Of a stretch of DNA of 64,000 nucleotides, positions 18,761 through 26,322 are shown piece by piece (position 1 is the stretch's first letter; each line of letters opens with the position of its first letter). The DNA is from Candidatus Kryptoniota bacterium (GTDB lineage: Bacteria; Bacteroidota; Ignavibacteria; Kryptoniales; JAKASW01). The stretch lies in assembly GCA_024641705.1 (NCBI GenBank), contig JAHECO010000011.1, positions 1 through 64,000 on the forward strand, given 5' to 3'. The notes beneath the pieces are model-generated. The model was not told the DNA's origin. It was given only the letters and a program-made list of their open reading frames with translations, and did not search any database. Both the position numbers and the translations under genes were made by a program.

Positions 18761-19327
18761 ATGCTGTTTGCCTATCTCATCATCGCCCTTCTCATCCTCA
18801 TCATATTCTGGGTGATTGCCAAGTACAACGGGCTCATCAGGCTCCGCAACCAGGTCACTAACGGCTGGAAACAAATCGACGTCCAGCTGAAACGGAGACA
18901 CGACCTCATCCCCAACCTCGTACAGGCCGTCAAGGGGGAGATGCAGTTCGAGCAGGACACGCTTCAGAAAGTAATCGAGGCACGCAACTCCGCGATATCC
19001 GCGAAAGGAGTTGCTGACTCTGCGGCAAAAGAGGACGCCCTTTCGGGGGTGCTGAACAAACTCTTCGCGCTCGTCGAGAACTATCCCAACCTGAAAGCCA
19101 GCGAGAACGTGAAGCAGCTTCAGGAAGAGTTGACCAGCACCGAGAACAAGATTTCGTTCGCGAGACAGTTCTACAACGATATCGCCACTAAGTTCAACAT
19201 AGCGCAGCAGGTCTTCCCGGGGAACATCGTCGCGACGATGTTCAACTTCAAGATATCCGAGCTCTTCGAGATCAAGGCGGAAGCCGAGCGGGAAGTCCCG
19301 TCGGTGGATCTGTCACTGAGGAAATAG
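18761..19327 (+). CDS. lemA: LemA family membrane protein
   Basis: The protein has 188 residues, with an N-terminal membrane helix (residues 2-20) and the LemA core YNGLIRLRNQVTNGWKQIDV followed by long coiled helices and the conserved KRRHDLIPNLV. The ATG follows AAAGGAGG. Length and layout are normal for LemA. It is followed 78 bases later by an M48 metalloprotease, a pairing common in bacteria and linked to membrane-protein quality control. The 170-base gap before it separates it from the eCIS operon and probably holds its promoter. Confidence 0.93.
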   Translation: MLFAYLIIALLILIIFWVIAKYNGLIRLRNQVTNGWKQIDVQLKRRHDLIPNLVQAVKGEMQFEQDTLQKVIEARNSAISAKGVADSAAKEDALSGVLNKLFALVENYPNLKASENVKQLQEELTSTENKISFARQFYNDIATKFNIAQQVFPGNIVATMFNFKISELFEIKAEAEREVPSVDLSLRK

Positions 19328-19405
19328 CAACGCGATGCGGCACCCTCCCGGGCTTGACGGGGAAAGCGGTGCCGCCGGACTCATTTCTTTCGGGGAGGCT
19401 TTGTC

Positions 19406-20389
19406 GTGGATGATGTCAGAAATATTTACGAGCAGCAGGAGCACAACAGGCGGGCCACAGTCATTATCATGGCGGGCTTCGTCCTCTTCCTCGGACTCAT
19501 CGGCCTGGGGTTCGACGCGTTTTATCTCGGCACGGTGAGCGAGGACTTCTTCTTTCCGATCGGTACGCTGATCGCAGTGATGGTCGGGATCTTCACGGCC
19601 GCGTGGAGTCTAAAGAGCGGCGCGACGGCGGTACTCAGTTCGACTCACGCCGTCCCCGCAGATCCGGGGAACCCCGCGCAGAAGCAGCTTCTCAACGTCG
19701 TCGAAGAGATGAGCATCGCCTCCGGGCTGCCGATGCCGCACGTGTACGTCGTTCCCGATCCCGACCCGAACGCGTTCGCCACGGGGAAGGACCCGCAGAA
19801 CAGCTCGATAGCAGTTACGCAGGGACTTCTCGACTCGCTGAACAGGGAGGAGCTCCAGGGCGTCGTCGCACACGAGATGAGCCATATCCGGAATTACGAC
19901 ATACGTCTGATGACTGTGATCGCCGCGATGGTCGGCGCGATCCTTCTCCTTTCCGACTGGGCGAGGCGGGGGATGTTCTGGGGAGGCGGCCGGCGCCGGT
20001 CGCGGAGTTCGGGCGGCAGCGCGGGAGGTGCGATCGCGCTTGTCCTCCTCGTTCTGTGGATCGTCGGCGTGATCCTTGCACCGCTGATTAGCCAGATCAT
20101 GGCAATGGCGGTTTCAAGGAAGCGCGAATATTTCGCCGACGCGTCGGGCGCAGAGTTGACGCGGAATCCGCTGGCGCTCGCGAGCGCGCTTCAGAAACTC
20201 GAGGACGCCTCCGAGCCGACGGCCTCGATCAAGCGCGGGGCGGCTCACCTCTGCATCGTCGATCCGGTGGGGAGGAAGATGAACGCGAAGGAGGGAGCTA
20301 CGGCGGATCTCTTCGCGACCCACCCGCCTATAGCGAAACGGATTGCGCTTCTGAAGGCGATGGGGTACCAGGGGCAGCAGGGGAAATAG
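19406..20389 (+). CDS. M48 family membrane zinc metalloprotease (HtpX-like)
   Basis: This 327-residue protein starts at a GTG with GGGGAGG 7 bases upstream. It has two N-terminal membrane helices (about residues 17-40 and 52-68), the zinc-binding motif HEMSH at 156-160, two further hydrophobic segments at about 167-180 and 208-233, and the third zinc ligand region KREYFADASGAELT. This matches HtpX/M48B membrane proteases that degrade misfolded membrane proteins. A Gly/Arg/Ser-rich loop near residues 190-205 is an unusual extra. It lies downstream of lemA on the same strand and is probably co-transcribed. Confidence 0.92.
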   Translation: MDDVRNIYEQQEHNRRATVIIMAGFVLFLGLIGLGFDAFYLGTVSEDFFFPIGTLIAVMVGIFTAAWSLKSGATAVLSSTHAVPADPGNPAQKQLLNVVEEMSIASGLPMPHVYVVPDPDPNAFATGKDPQNSSIAVTQGLLDSLNREELQGVVAHEMSHIRNYDIRLMTVIAAMVGAILLLSDWARRGMFWGGGRRRSRSSGGSAGGAIALVLLVLWIVGVILAPLISQIMAMAVSRKREYFADASGAELTRNPLALASALQKLEDASEPTASIKRGAAHLCIVDPVGRKMNAKEGATADLFATHPPIAKRIALLKAMGYQGQQGK

Positions 20390-20502
20390 GGCAGACGGAG
20401 CCCCGGTAGCTGTCGGCATCTATGTGAACCCGGCATTCGTCGGGTCAGGAATGGACGCCGAAAGACGGATGGCTGGCGTCGGTCTGCTCCTCAAGCAGCA
20501 AA

Positions 20503-20949
20503 TCAGGTTGCGGCTTTCGCCTTCTCCCCCATGTACACCAGCTTCACTCCAGCCTCCTCAGCATACGCGTTGATCCTCTCGTCGCGGTAGAACTCTCCGT
20601 AGTAGACCGTTGTGATTCCGGAGTTCGCGATCAGTTTGAAGCAGTTGAGGCAGGGGGAGGCGGTCACGTAGATTTCGGAATGGTTGATGTTCACGCCGTT
20701 CTTGGCCGCCTGAGCGACTGCGTTCGCTTCCGCGTGCATCGTGCGGACGCAGTGGCCGTTCTCCATGTCGTGTCCGACATCGTCGCAGTGCGGTGCGCCC
20801 CGGAGGCTCCCGTTGTATCCCGTGGAAAGGATGACCTTGTCTCGGACTATGACGGCTCCGACGTTCTTGCGGTCGCATGTGCTGCGTGTCGCGACCTGCG
20901 CCGCGATAGACATAAAATAATCGTGCCAGTCGACTCTCTTTTTTGCCAT
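20503..20949 (-). CDS. Deoxycytidylate (dCMP) deaminase
   Basis: The 148-residue protein carries the cytidine/deoxycytidylate deaminase zinc site: H72-A-E74 in the stretch THMHAE-like RTMHAEANAV, and C100-x2-C103 in SPCLNC. The N-terminal WHDYFMSIA and the STGYNGSLRG loop are typical of the dCMP deaminase/ComEB group, which makes dUMP for thymidylate synthesis. ATG start with an AGGAAGAAG ribosome site. It is transcribed convergently to the M48 gene and as a single gene. Confidence 0.93.
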   Translation of the reverse strand: MAKKRVDWHDYFMSIAAQVATRSTCDRKNVGAVIVRDKVILSTGYNGSLRGAPHCDDVGHDMENGHCVRTMHAEANAVAQAAKNGVNINHSEIYVTASPCLNCFKLIANSGITTVYYGEFYRDERINAYAEEAGVKLVYMGEKAKAAT

Positions 20950-20974
20950 TGACTTCTTCCTTTGTCGTTGGGAA

Positions 20975-21310
20975 ATAATATCTAAAGAAGGTTAAAAGGT
21001 AAAGAGGTAAAAAGGTAAAGAGGTTAAAAGGTGAAAAGTCGGAGCGGAGCGGAGATCCGCCGCAGTCGAAGACCCGGCTCGGTCGGTAACACCATAGTAA
21101 GACGGGGCGGAGTTAAGAGTCGGAGCTAATAAAGATTTAAGATCGAAGATTTAGGATTTGCGATTTCAAAAGGGCAAAGAGGCGAAGAGGTTAAGGGGGT
21201 GAAAAGTCGTAGCGAAGTCGAAGACCCGGCTTAGCCGGCACTACGGCAGGAAGACGGGGCGGAGCTAATGAAGATTTAGGATCGAAGATATAGGATTTAC
21301 AATTCCCCTC
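20975..21310 (+). repeat. Degenerate tandem duplication in a gene-free stretch
   Basis: The gene-free region 20950-21409 begins with a purine-rich run of AGGTAAA/AGGTTAAA units, then contains a unit of roughly 130-150 bases twice, imperfectly. Shared landmarks are AGGTTAA...GGTGAAAAGTCG, TCGAAGACCCGGCT, AAGACGGGGCGGAG, then AAGATTTA(G/A)GATCGAAGAT and TAGGATTT. The first copy spans about 21026-21160 and the second about 21180-21305. No coding frame or RNA gene is evident. It looks like decayed dispersed-repeat material. Confidence 0.6.
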
Positions 21311-21409
21311 TTCGTGATCTCGGTGCATTCTCGGGGGGGCCCGTTGGCTTTGTGATCTTTGTGGTTAAATTCACCACATGGTCTTCAGTCCGCAATCCCC
21401 GAAGTCGCT

Positions 21410-21859
21410 TCAGCCCCTGGAGCCTTCGAAAACGACCTCCTCGTCTCCTGATATGAGCTTCGGCAAACTCTCACCTAAATACTGATTCCATCCCGCCTCG
21501 CAATCCTTGTAGCACTCTATGCCCGGAACAAGTCCGAGGTGCGTCATGTCGATCCTGACCGAATTCTTTTCCTCCAAGATGTCCCAGACCAGCTTCGTGC
21601 CCGTCCACTCAGTTTTGTTTTTGAGCCAGTCGAGGTAACAATCGGTGACCAACCACACCAGCCTCTTGTAAGGGACAGCCTCTATCACTTTGAAATCCAC
21701 TTTCGTCTCGCCGAAAGTAACACCGAACACATCGTTAACGTTTTTCGCGCTCCCCTTGAAACTGCTTGTCCACCAGCCGGCAACGTTGACGATGTTATCG
21801 AATGCCTTTTTCGCCGTGACGTTTGCCGTGAAGCTTCTGCGATAGTCTTTATTGTCCAT
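21410..21859 (-). CDS. SRPBCC (START-like, AHSA1-type) domain protein
   Basis: This 149-residue protein starts at an ATG with AGGAGGAATCAAA upstream. The pattern FTANVTAKKAFDNIVNVAGWW, GETKVDFKVIEAVPYKRLVWLV and SVRIDMTHLGLVPG is characteristic of the SRPBCC/activator of Hsp90 ATPase (AHSA1-like) fold, a helix-grip domain that binds hydrophobic ligands. Length is normal. No genomic neighbour suggests a ligand. It stands alone, with 290 gene-free bases upstream (21860-22150) in which I see no feature. Confidence 0.85.
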   Translation of the reverse strand: MDNKDYRRSFTANVTAKKAFDNIVNVAGWWTSSFKGSAKNVNDVFGVTFGETKVDFKVIEAVPYKRLVWLVTDCYLDWLKNKTEWTGTKLVWDILEEKNSVRIDMTHLGLVPGIECYKDCEAGWNQYLGESLPKLISGDEEVVFEGSRG

Positions 21860-22150
21860 TTTGATTCCTCCTCATCCATTCAGATCGTTTTCCTTTTGAT
21901 CCGTTTTCTCGTGAAGCGCACTTTGAAGCTATAATCTCGTTAACACCGACGCGTGGGGGGACGTTCCGATGGTCGGAAGCAGGTCCGGGATTCCAGTATT
22001 GGCCCTCTCTGTATCCGCGCGAGCGGTAACGCGAATGAGCATCTTAGGGGTGGAATCCTTTACCCGCCGGGTTGTGGAACGTTCGCTGGACTTCTATATT
22101 TCGAGGCAATCAACACGCGGGCTGCATCAAACTGAGAGGAGATCTAGAGA

Positions 22151-23290
22151 TTGAAAATATTTCTTAGAGGCGGGGCCGCGGCGCTCGCGGTCTTTCTTTG
22201 CCTGGCGGCTGGACCTGCTGTGCAAAATGGAGACATGCCGGTACAAGGAAATGCTGGTCCCAGAGGGTTTGTACCCGGCAAATGTGGCCTGAGTATCACC
22301 AGGGCCTTCTGGGATCGCTTCTCGAAAAACTATGAGAGCAACTGCCTTGCCTGGCATCATTTCGGCCGGAATCCCGTTCTACCGCCGTCGGGGAATACGT
22401 GGCAGAAACGATGGACCGCTAATCCGGATTTCCTGAACTTTGACGGCAGGACGCTCCTCTACTACCGCGGGAACGGAACCACCCCGGCGGATGATCGGGT
22501 GAATCACGATCAAATCGGGGTCGCGGAGCTGACCGGTATCGGTACGAAAGGCATTTCGTACAAACCGCTTAACGATGGACAGCCGATTGTCCCGATAGGC
22601 GAGAAGGGAAGTTACGATGACGGGATGGTGCTCGACCCTTCTGCGGTCAAATTCGGCTCCAGGGTCTTTCTGTACTACTCGGCGATCGGTACGCCCGGCT
22701 ATCACATCGGGCTTGCGGCGAGTGATGACGGCGTCCACTTCAAGAAGATCGGGCCGGTAGTTCAGGGAAGGGTCCCTTCGGCTATCGTACGCGGAGATAC
22801 GGTCTATCTTCTCTTCCAGAGACTGGTGGACCTCAAGGGACGCGCGACAGACGTCCAAATCAGAACGCCAAAAGTTTACGAGCTCTATCTTGCCAGGTCG
22901 ACGGACGGGATTCATTTCGAAGAAGTACGGGACCGCCCCGTATTCAAGGGAGATGAAGGAAACTGGGACGGTATATCGATCACCACGGCTCGCGTCTCCT
23001 ACAGCGACGGATGGTACTACATTTTGTACGGCGGGAGCGCGTACCTTGCCGATGAGCCGGATTATTTCGGTCTCGCCAGGTCCCGAGATCTGATTCACTG
23101 GGAGCGCAACCCGGGCAACCCGATATTCGGCGCGGGCGCCAGGGGAGAGTCGGATGGCGGCGCAATCTGGTTCCCTGCATTCATGGATTGCGGCGGCGAT
23201 TACTTCATACTTTACGAAGGAAGCCGGGGGAAATACAGCTGGGACCTTTCATCGACGATATGCATGTCCTGGATCGCCAAGAGCAAATGA
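22151..23290 (+). CDS. Exported GH43-like five-bladed propeller glycosidase-type protein
   Basis: The 379-residue protein starts at TTG 22151 with GAGAGGAGAT just upstream; no ATG fits better. Residues 1-23 are a signal peptide (LRGGAAALAVFLCLAAGPA). The rest fits a five-bladed beta-propeller of the GH43/GH117/GH130 superfamily: repeated blades with LLYYRGNG, DPSAVKFGSRVFLYYS, GLAASDDGVHF, LYLARSTDGIHF and FGLARSRDLIHW. Substrate is unknown; action on extracellular or periplasmic glycan is likely. It stands alone. Confidence 0.82.
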   Translation: MKIFLRGGAAALAVFLCLAAGPAVQNGDMPVQGNAGPRGFVPGKCGLSITRAFWDRFSKNYESNCLAWHHFGRNPVLPPSGNTWQKRWTANPDFLNFDGRTLLYYRGNGTTPADDRVNHDQIGVAELTGIGTKGISYKPLNDGQPIVPIGEKGSYDDGMVLDPSAVKFGSRVFLYYSAIGTPGYHIGLAASDDGVHFKKIGPVVQGRVPSAIVRGDTVYLLFQRLVDLKGRATDVQIRTPKVYELYLARSTDGIHFEEVRDRPVFKGDEGNWDGISITTARVSYSDGWYYILYGGSAYLADEPDYFGLARSRDLIHWERNPGNPIFGAGARGESDGGAIWFPAFMDCGGDYFILYEGSRGKYSWDLSSTICMSWIAKSK

Positions 23291-23339
23291 TGTATCCGTA
23301 AATAGTACGTGCTTGATCCGGACTTCAGCGTCGATAGCA

Positions 23340-23475
23340 GCCTCTGCGTCTCGGGGGTAAAATCTTCACCGCAAAGTCGCAAAGGTGGGAAGAATGAATT
23401 ATCTCAGCGCCTTTCCATGGGAATAATTATTCAAACTTTGCGCCTTCGCGTCTTCGCGGTAAAATCCCCGGGGCC
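23340..23475. repeat. Imperfect palindromic intergenic repeat (GCAAAG/CTTTGC type)
   Basis: In the 355-base gap 23291-23645, TAAAATCTTCACCGCAAAG near 23357 is partly mirrored by CTTTGCGCCTTCGCG and TTCGCGGTAAAATC near 23434-23465. The arrangement can fold into a long imperfect hairpin. Similar CGCGAAG/GCAAAG palindromes are common between genes in FCB-group genomes. The remainder up to the ribosome site at 23631 holds nothing I can support. Confidence 0.5.
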
Positions 23476-23645
23476 CCCGCTTGCATGTCGGGTGCTTCTC
23501 CGCTAGATTTGTAAAAATTACGGTAGAGAATTCTTGGTGGACGAATCACAGGTGCGCGCCGCGCTGTTCGTCTGGCTGGAAAGGGAAAGCGGGCGGAACG
23601 GCGGCCCAAATAGCGATTTCGGAGAACCGAAGGAGGTAAGTGGGT

Positions 23646-24224
23646 ATGCCTGACAGGGAAGTAAAGACAATCCGCGACATGATCTATTACCAATACGCCA
23701 AGATCATCGCTTGCAGCGCCTTCAAGCTTGCCGACGGTCAACAGGCGAAGAAGCTCCACTACGGTTTCATTAAGAACACATTTCGCGACCTGAAGTCGGG
23801 CGGGAAATCCTGGTCGCACATCGAGCGTGAAGACTGGCAGCTGGTGGAGGCGGAGAAGAAGTGCATTTACTGCGGCTCGGCCCAGAACCTGACCCGCGAG
23901 CACATCGTGCCGAAGTCGCTCCGGATCAAGCCGGAATGTGAGACCTGCGACCGGATCCAGTCGATACACAACCAGGTTTGGGTATGCGGCCCCTGCAACT
24001 CGGCCAAAGGTACGTTGGGGCTATACGAGTTCTACCACAAGATGCGCCCTGAGGACAGGAAGTATTTCGATTTCATCCCCCCGCTCGTGGAGAAGAAGTA
24101 CCTGAAGACGATCATGAAGTGTCATGAGTGTGCCGGTACGCTGGACGCGTCGGACCTGAACAGGGATGGAGAATTCTCCGTGCTGGACATCGATGCGGCG
24201 CTGAGAACGAATGGCAATGCATAG
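23646..24224 (+). CDS. HNH endonuclease with zinc-finger and dockerin/EF-hand-like tail
   Basis: The ATG at 23646 is preferred over GTG 23640 because GGAGG sits 9 bases upstream. The 192-residue protein has an HNH module between residues 73 and 120: C73-x2-C76, REHIVP with H86, then C114-x2-C117-N118, as in zinc-bound HNH nucleases. The C-terminal 40 residues contain another Cys pair (KCHEC) and a DLNRDGEFSVLDIDAAL stretch that looks like a single dockerin or EF-hand calcium loop. The combination is odd. It sits at the edge of an accessory region with restriction genes just downstream; a restriction or homing-type role is possible. Confidence 0.78.
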   Translation: MPDREVKTIRDMIYYQYAKIIACSAFKLADGQQAKKLHYGFIKNTFRDLKSGGKSWSHIEREDWQLVEAEKKCIYCGSAQNLTREHIVPKSLRIKPECETCDRIQSIHNQVWVCGPCNSAKGTLGLYEFYHKMRPEDRKYFDFIPPLVEKKYLKTIMKCHECAGTLDASDLNRDGEFSVLDIDAALRTNGNA

Positions 24225-24585
24225 GGCATGGGATGACCACCGGCATCGGTTGAAACCGACGCCTTTACTGAGCTCGAATCCGTTTGTGGCGGATTTAGTG
24301 CCAACGGAGCCGTCCATTTCTAATGGATGGCGAACTGTTTTGGGAATAGCCTCGGCATTTACCCCGACTACACGAGAAGGAAGTCTCAATGCTGTGAATG
24401 GGGCAGAGCCCGCTCAGGTTCCAGGTGATCATCGAGCCGATTTGTTATTTTGGGTGCCGCGGAATAAATTGGCGAAAAGATGGGCTGTGAGAAACACACG
24501 AAGATGTGCCTACCGTGGACTGGATGATGGCCGCTGCAAGCTATCGAAGACCGCCAAGACGAAAAAAGAAACCTGGAAGACCTAA
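24211..24585 (+). CDS. Possible small protein upstream of the restriction gene
   Basis: A 124-residue frame starts inside the end of the HNH gene and its TAA overlaps the ATG of the restriction gene (TAATG). The C-terminal half is basic (KLSKTAKTKKETWKT) with two Cys; I recognise no family. The overlap pattern is compatible with translation coupling, but amino-acid composition is unconvincing and there is no ribosome site. The 360 bases between the HNH stop and the restriction gene otherwise hold nothing I can identify. Confidence 0.25.
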   Translation: MAMHRAWDDHRHRLKPTPLLSSNPFVADLVPTEPSISNGWRTVLGIASAFTPTTREGSLNAVNGAEPAQVPGDHRADLLFWVPRNKLAKRWAVRNTRRCAYRGLDDGRCKLSKTAKTKKETWKT

Positions 24586-25312
24586 TGTTTGAGTCGATTA
24601 AAAAGAAGGGGTTTCAGGTGCTTGCACTTCACCATGCGGAGGCAATTCTGAAACACGACATGGGCGCTGCAGTCCAGGAGCTTGAATCCGTCCTTGCGAC
24701 TATCAGCATACCAATTAAGGAACTAGTCTATGGCGGGGGGGCGAGGGAGAACTAACACAAAGGTTACGGCACGCTCTGGCTGAAACGTACGGTTGGCAAA
24801 AACACATCTTTGAGATCAAGAAAATCGTTGATGGAGTGGAAAAGGAGTCCGTTTCCCACGAAATTGACCACGTAAAGAAATTTCCAAGTGGGACGTTTGC
24901 CTTGGAGATTGAGTGGAATAATAAAGATCCTTTCTATGATCGCGACTTGGAGAATTTCAAGCGGCTTCATGCAGACGGAGTGATTTCTATAGGTGGGATA
25001 ATCACGCGAGGAGAGTCTTTGCAGAAAGGCCTTAGCAAAGCATTCGAGACCTTTGCGAAGAAGAACGGAATTAACAGCATTGAAAAGCTGCAGAAGTTTT
25101 ACCACCCGACAGAACGGCAGAGGGAAATGATCAAGCGCGGCACAAAGCCGAAGGGGTCCTTTGAAAAGGGGTGGGCGCAAGCTTTCATGAGCGACAAATT
25201 CGGAGAAGCCACGACACATTGGAGAAAGCTCGAGGATCGTGTCCACAGAGGTGTAGGCAATCCATGCCCGCTTCTCCTCATCGGGATCCCGATCGATGTC
25301 GTCGTCTTTTAA
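24585..25312 (+). pseudogene. BglII-family type II restriction endonuclease, frameshifted at a G7 tract
   Basis: Two adjacent frames together encode a full-size protein of the BglII/BstYI family (PF09195). The first runs from ATG 24585 to a stop at 24753; the second carries the rest to 25312. One extra G in the run of seven at 24735-24741 would join them into 242 residues through YGGGGEGELTQRL. The core reads HEIDHVKKFPSGTFALEIEW with D95 and E108-x-E110 as candidate catalytic residues, then NNKDPFYDRDLENF, GIITRG, and the family-typical end GNPCPLLLIGIP. A methyltransferase gene follows 20 bases later. The break may be a true off-state by slippage, decay, or a sequencing error. Family call is strong; activity is unknown. 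Confidence 0.85.
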
Positions 25313-25332
25313 TGTAAATGGAGTATTGAGAT

Positions 25333-26019
25333 ATGGGTAAGGTTTATAGGGTAAGCGAGCCGAACGCTTCGATAGATTTGGTCTCGAAGGCAAAGGGTCC
25401 TTATTCAACAATCCTTGTGGATCCACCGTGGCAGTTTCAGAATCGTACGGGCAAGATGGCACCCGAGCACAAGAGGTTATTGAGATACCCGACGATGGAG
25501 TTAAAAGAGATAATGGAGCTTCCGGTTCGCGAGTTGGCTGCCTCCAAGTCGCACCTGTACCTGTGGGTTCCGAATGCCCTTTTGCAGGAAGGCCTGCGCG
25601 TTATGGAGGCATGGGGGTTTACGTACAAGACTAATCTGGTCTGGTACAAGGTGCGGAAGGACGGCGGACCGGACGGCAGGGGAGTCGGATTCTACTTCCG
25701 GAACGTAACGGAGCTGCTTCTATTCGGTATACGAGGGAGGATGAGGACACTTCAGCGAGGGCGCACGCAAGTAAATCTCCTCAGCACACGTAAACGCGAG
25801 CACTCGCGTAAACCCGATGAGTTTTACGATCTGGTAGAGGCGTGTTCGCCCGGTCCCTATCTTGAGTTGTTCGCGAGGTTTAAGCGAGATGGTTGGGACC
25901 AATGGGGAAATGAGGATGTCGAAAGGAATTCATTCCACGGCGTAGCGAAGCGGAAGGCACACGTGGATACGCAGCTTGCGTTTTTCGAACCACCCAAGGG
26001 ATATGGCAGAAGAGGCTGA
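25333..26019 (+). CDS. MT-A70 family adenine DNA methyltransferase
   Basis: The 228-residue protein has the N6-adenine methyltransferase catalytic motif DPPW at residues 30-33 (ILVDPPWQF), then YPTMELKEIMELPV, HLYLWVPNALL, LVWYKVRKDG and PYLELFARF, the usual order in MT-A70 (PF05063) enzymes. ATG start with GGAG 9 bases upstream. Placed 20 bases after the BglII-like gene, it is most simply the protective partner of a type II restriction-modification system. BglII-family enzymes cut GATC-centred sites, so adenine methylation within such a site is plausible but not shown. Confidence 0.9.
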   Translation: MGKVYRVSEPNASIDLVSKAKGPYSTILVDPPWQFQNRTGKMAPEHKRLLRYPTMELKEIMELPVRELAASKSHLYLWVPNALLQEGLRVMEAWGFTYKTNLVWYKVRKDGGPDGRGVGFYFRNVTELLLFGIRGRMRTLQRGRTQVNLLSTRKREHSRKPDEFYDLVEACSPGPYLELFARFKRDGWDQWGNEDVERNSFHGVAKRKAHVDTQLAFFEPPKGYGRRG

Positions 26020-26038
26020 CAACGACTACTGCAGCGTC

Positions 26039-26263
26039 TACCAGATTAGACGTCCTGCTTTCGACAGCAATATCCTTGGCATTAACCCCGACTATATCAT
26101 AGAAGTCCGGGGCGACGTCCTGGCGGAGCACGACGGGCCGATGCTTAAGCATGGGCTTCAGGAGCTCCATGGACACGAGATTAGGCTTCCCAAGTGTGAA
26201 GCCGACTGGCCGGACAGGGAGAGGCTGGAGTGGAGGCATGGAGAGTTTACAAGGGCGGGATGA
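26039..26263 (+). pseudogene. C-terminal remnant of a putative HNH restriction endonuclease
   Basis: The 75 codons from 26039 read YQIRRPAFDSN, ILGINPDYIIEVRGDVL, GPMLKHGLQELHG, LPKCEADWPDRERLEWRH and end EFTRAG. This matches from memory the conserved extreme C-terminus of a family of HNH endonucleases of roughly 200-300 residues, in which the HNH motif lies just upstream. The upstream part is missing because the methyltransferase gene occupies it, so this is a truncated remnant. A second piece of the same kind lies at 28721-28774. Confidence 0.7.
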
Positions 26264-26322
26264 AGGCTGTTGTCTTTCAGAAGTTCACAGAGAAAGCGAA
26301 TTAATGCAGCAAACTGAATCGG

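Noticed and set aside
20975..21060. Short repeated AGGTAAA/AGGTTAAA units that could be mistaken for a CRISPR array
   Set aside because: Units are under 10 bases and adjacent, with no spacers, and no cas gene is present.
24585..25312. Programmed ribosomal frameshifting to make the BglII-like protein
   Set aside because: No slippery heptamer followed by a pseudoknot or Shine-Dalgarno-like stimulator was recognised, and restriction genes are not known for this; a tract-length change is simpler.
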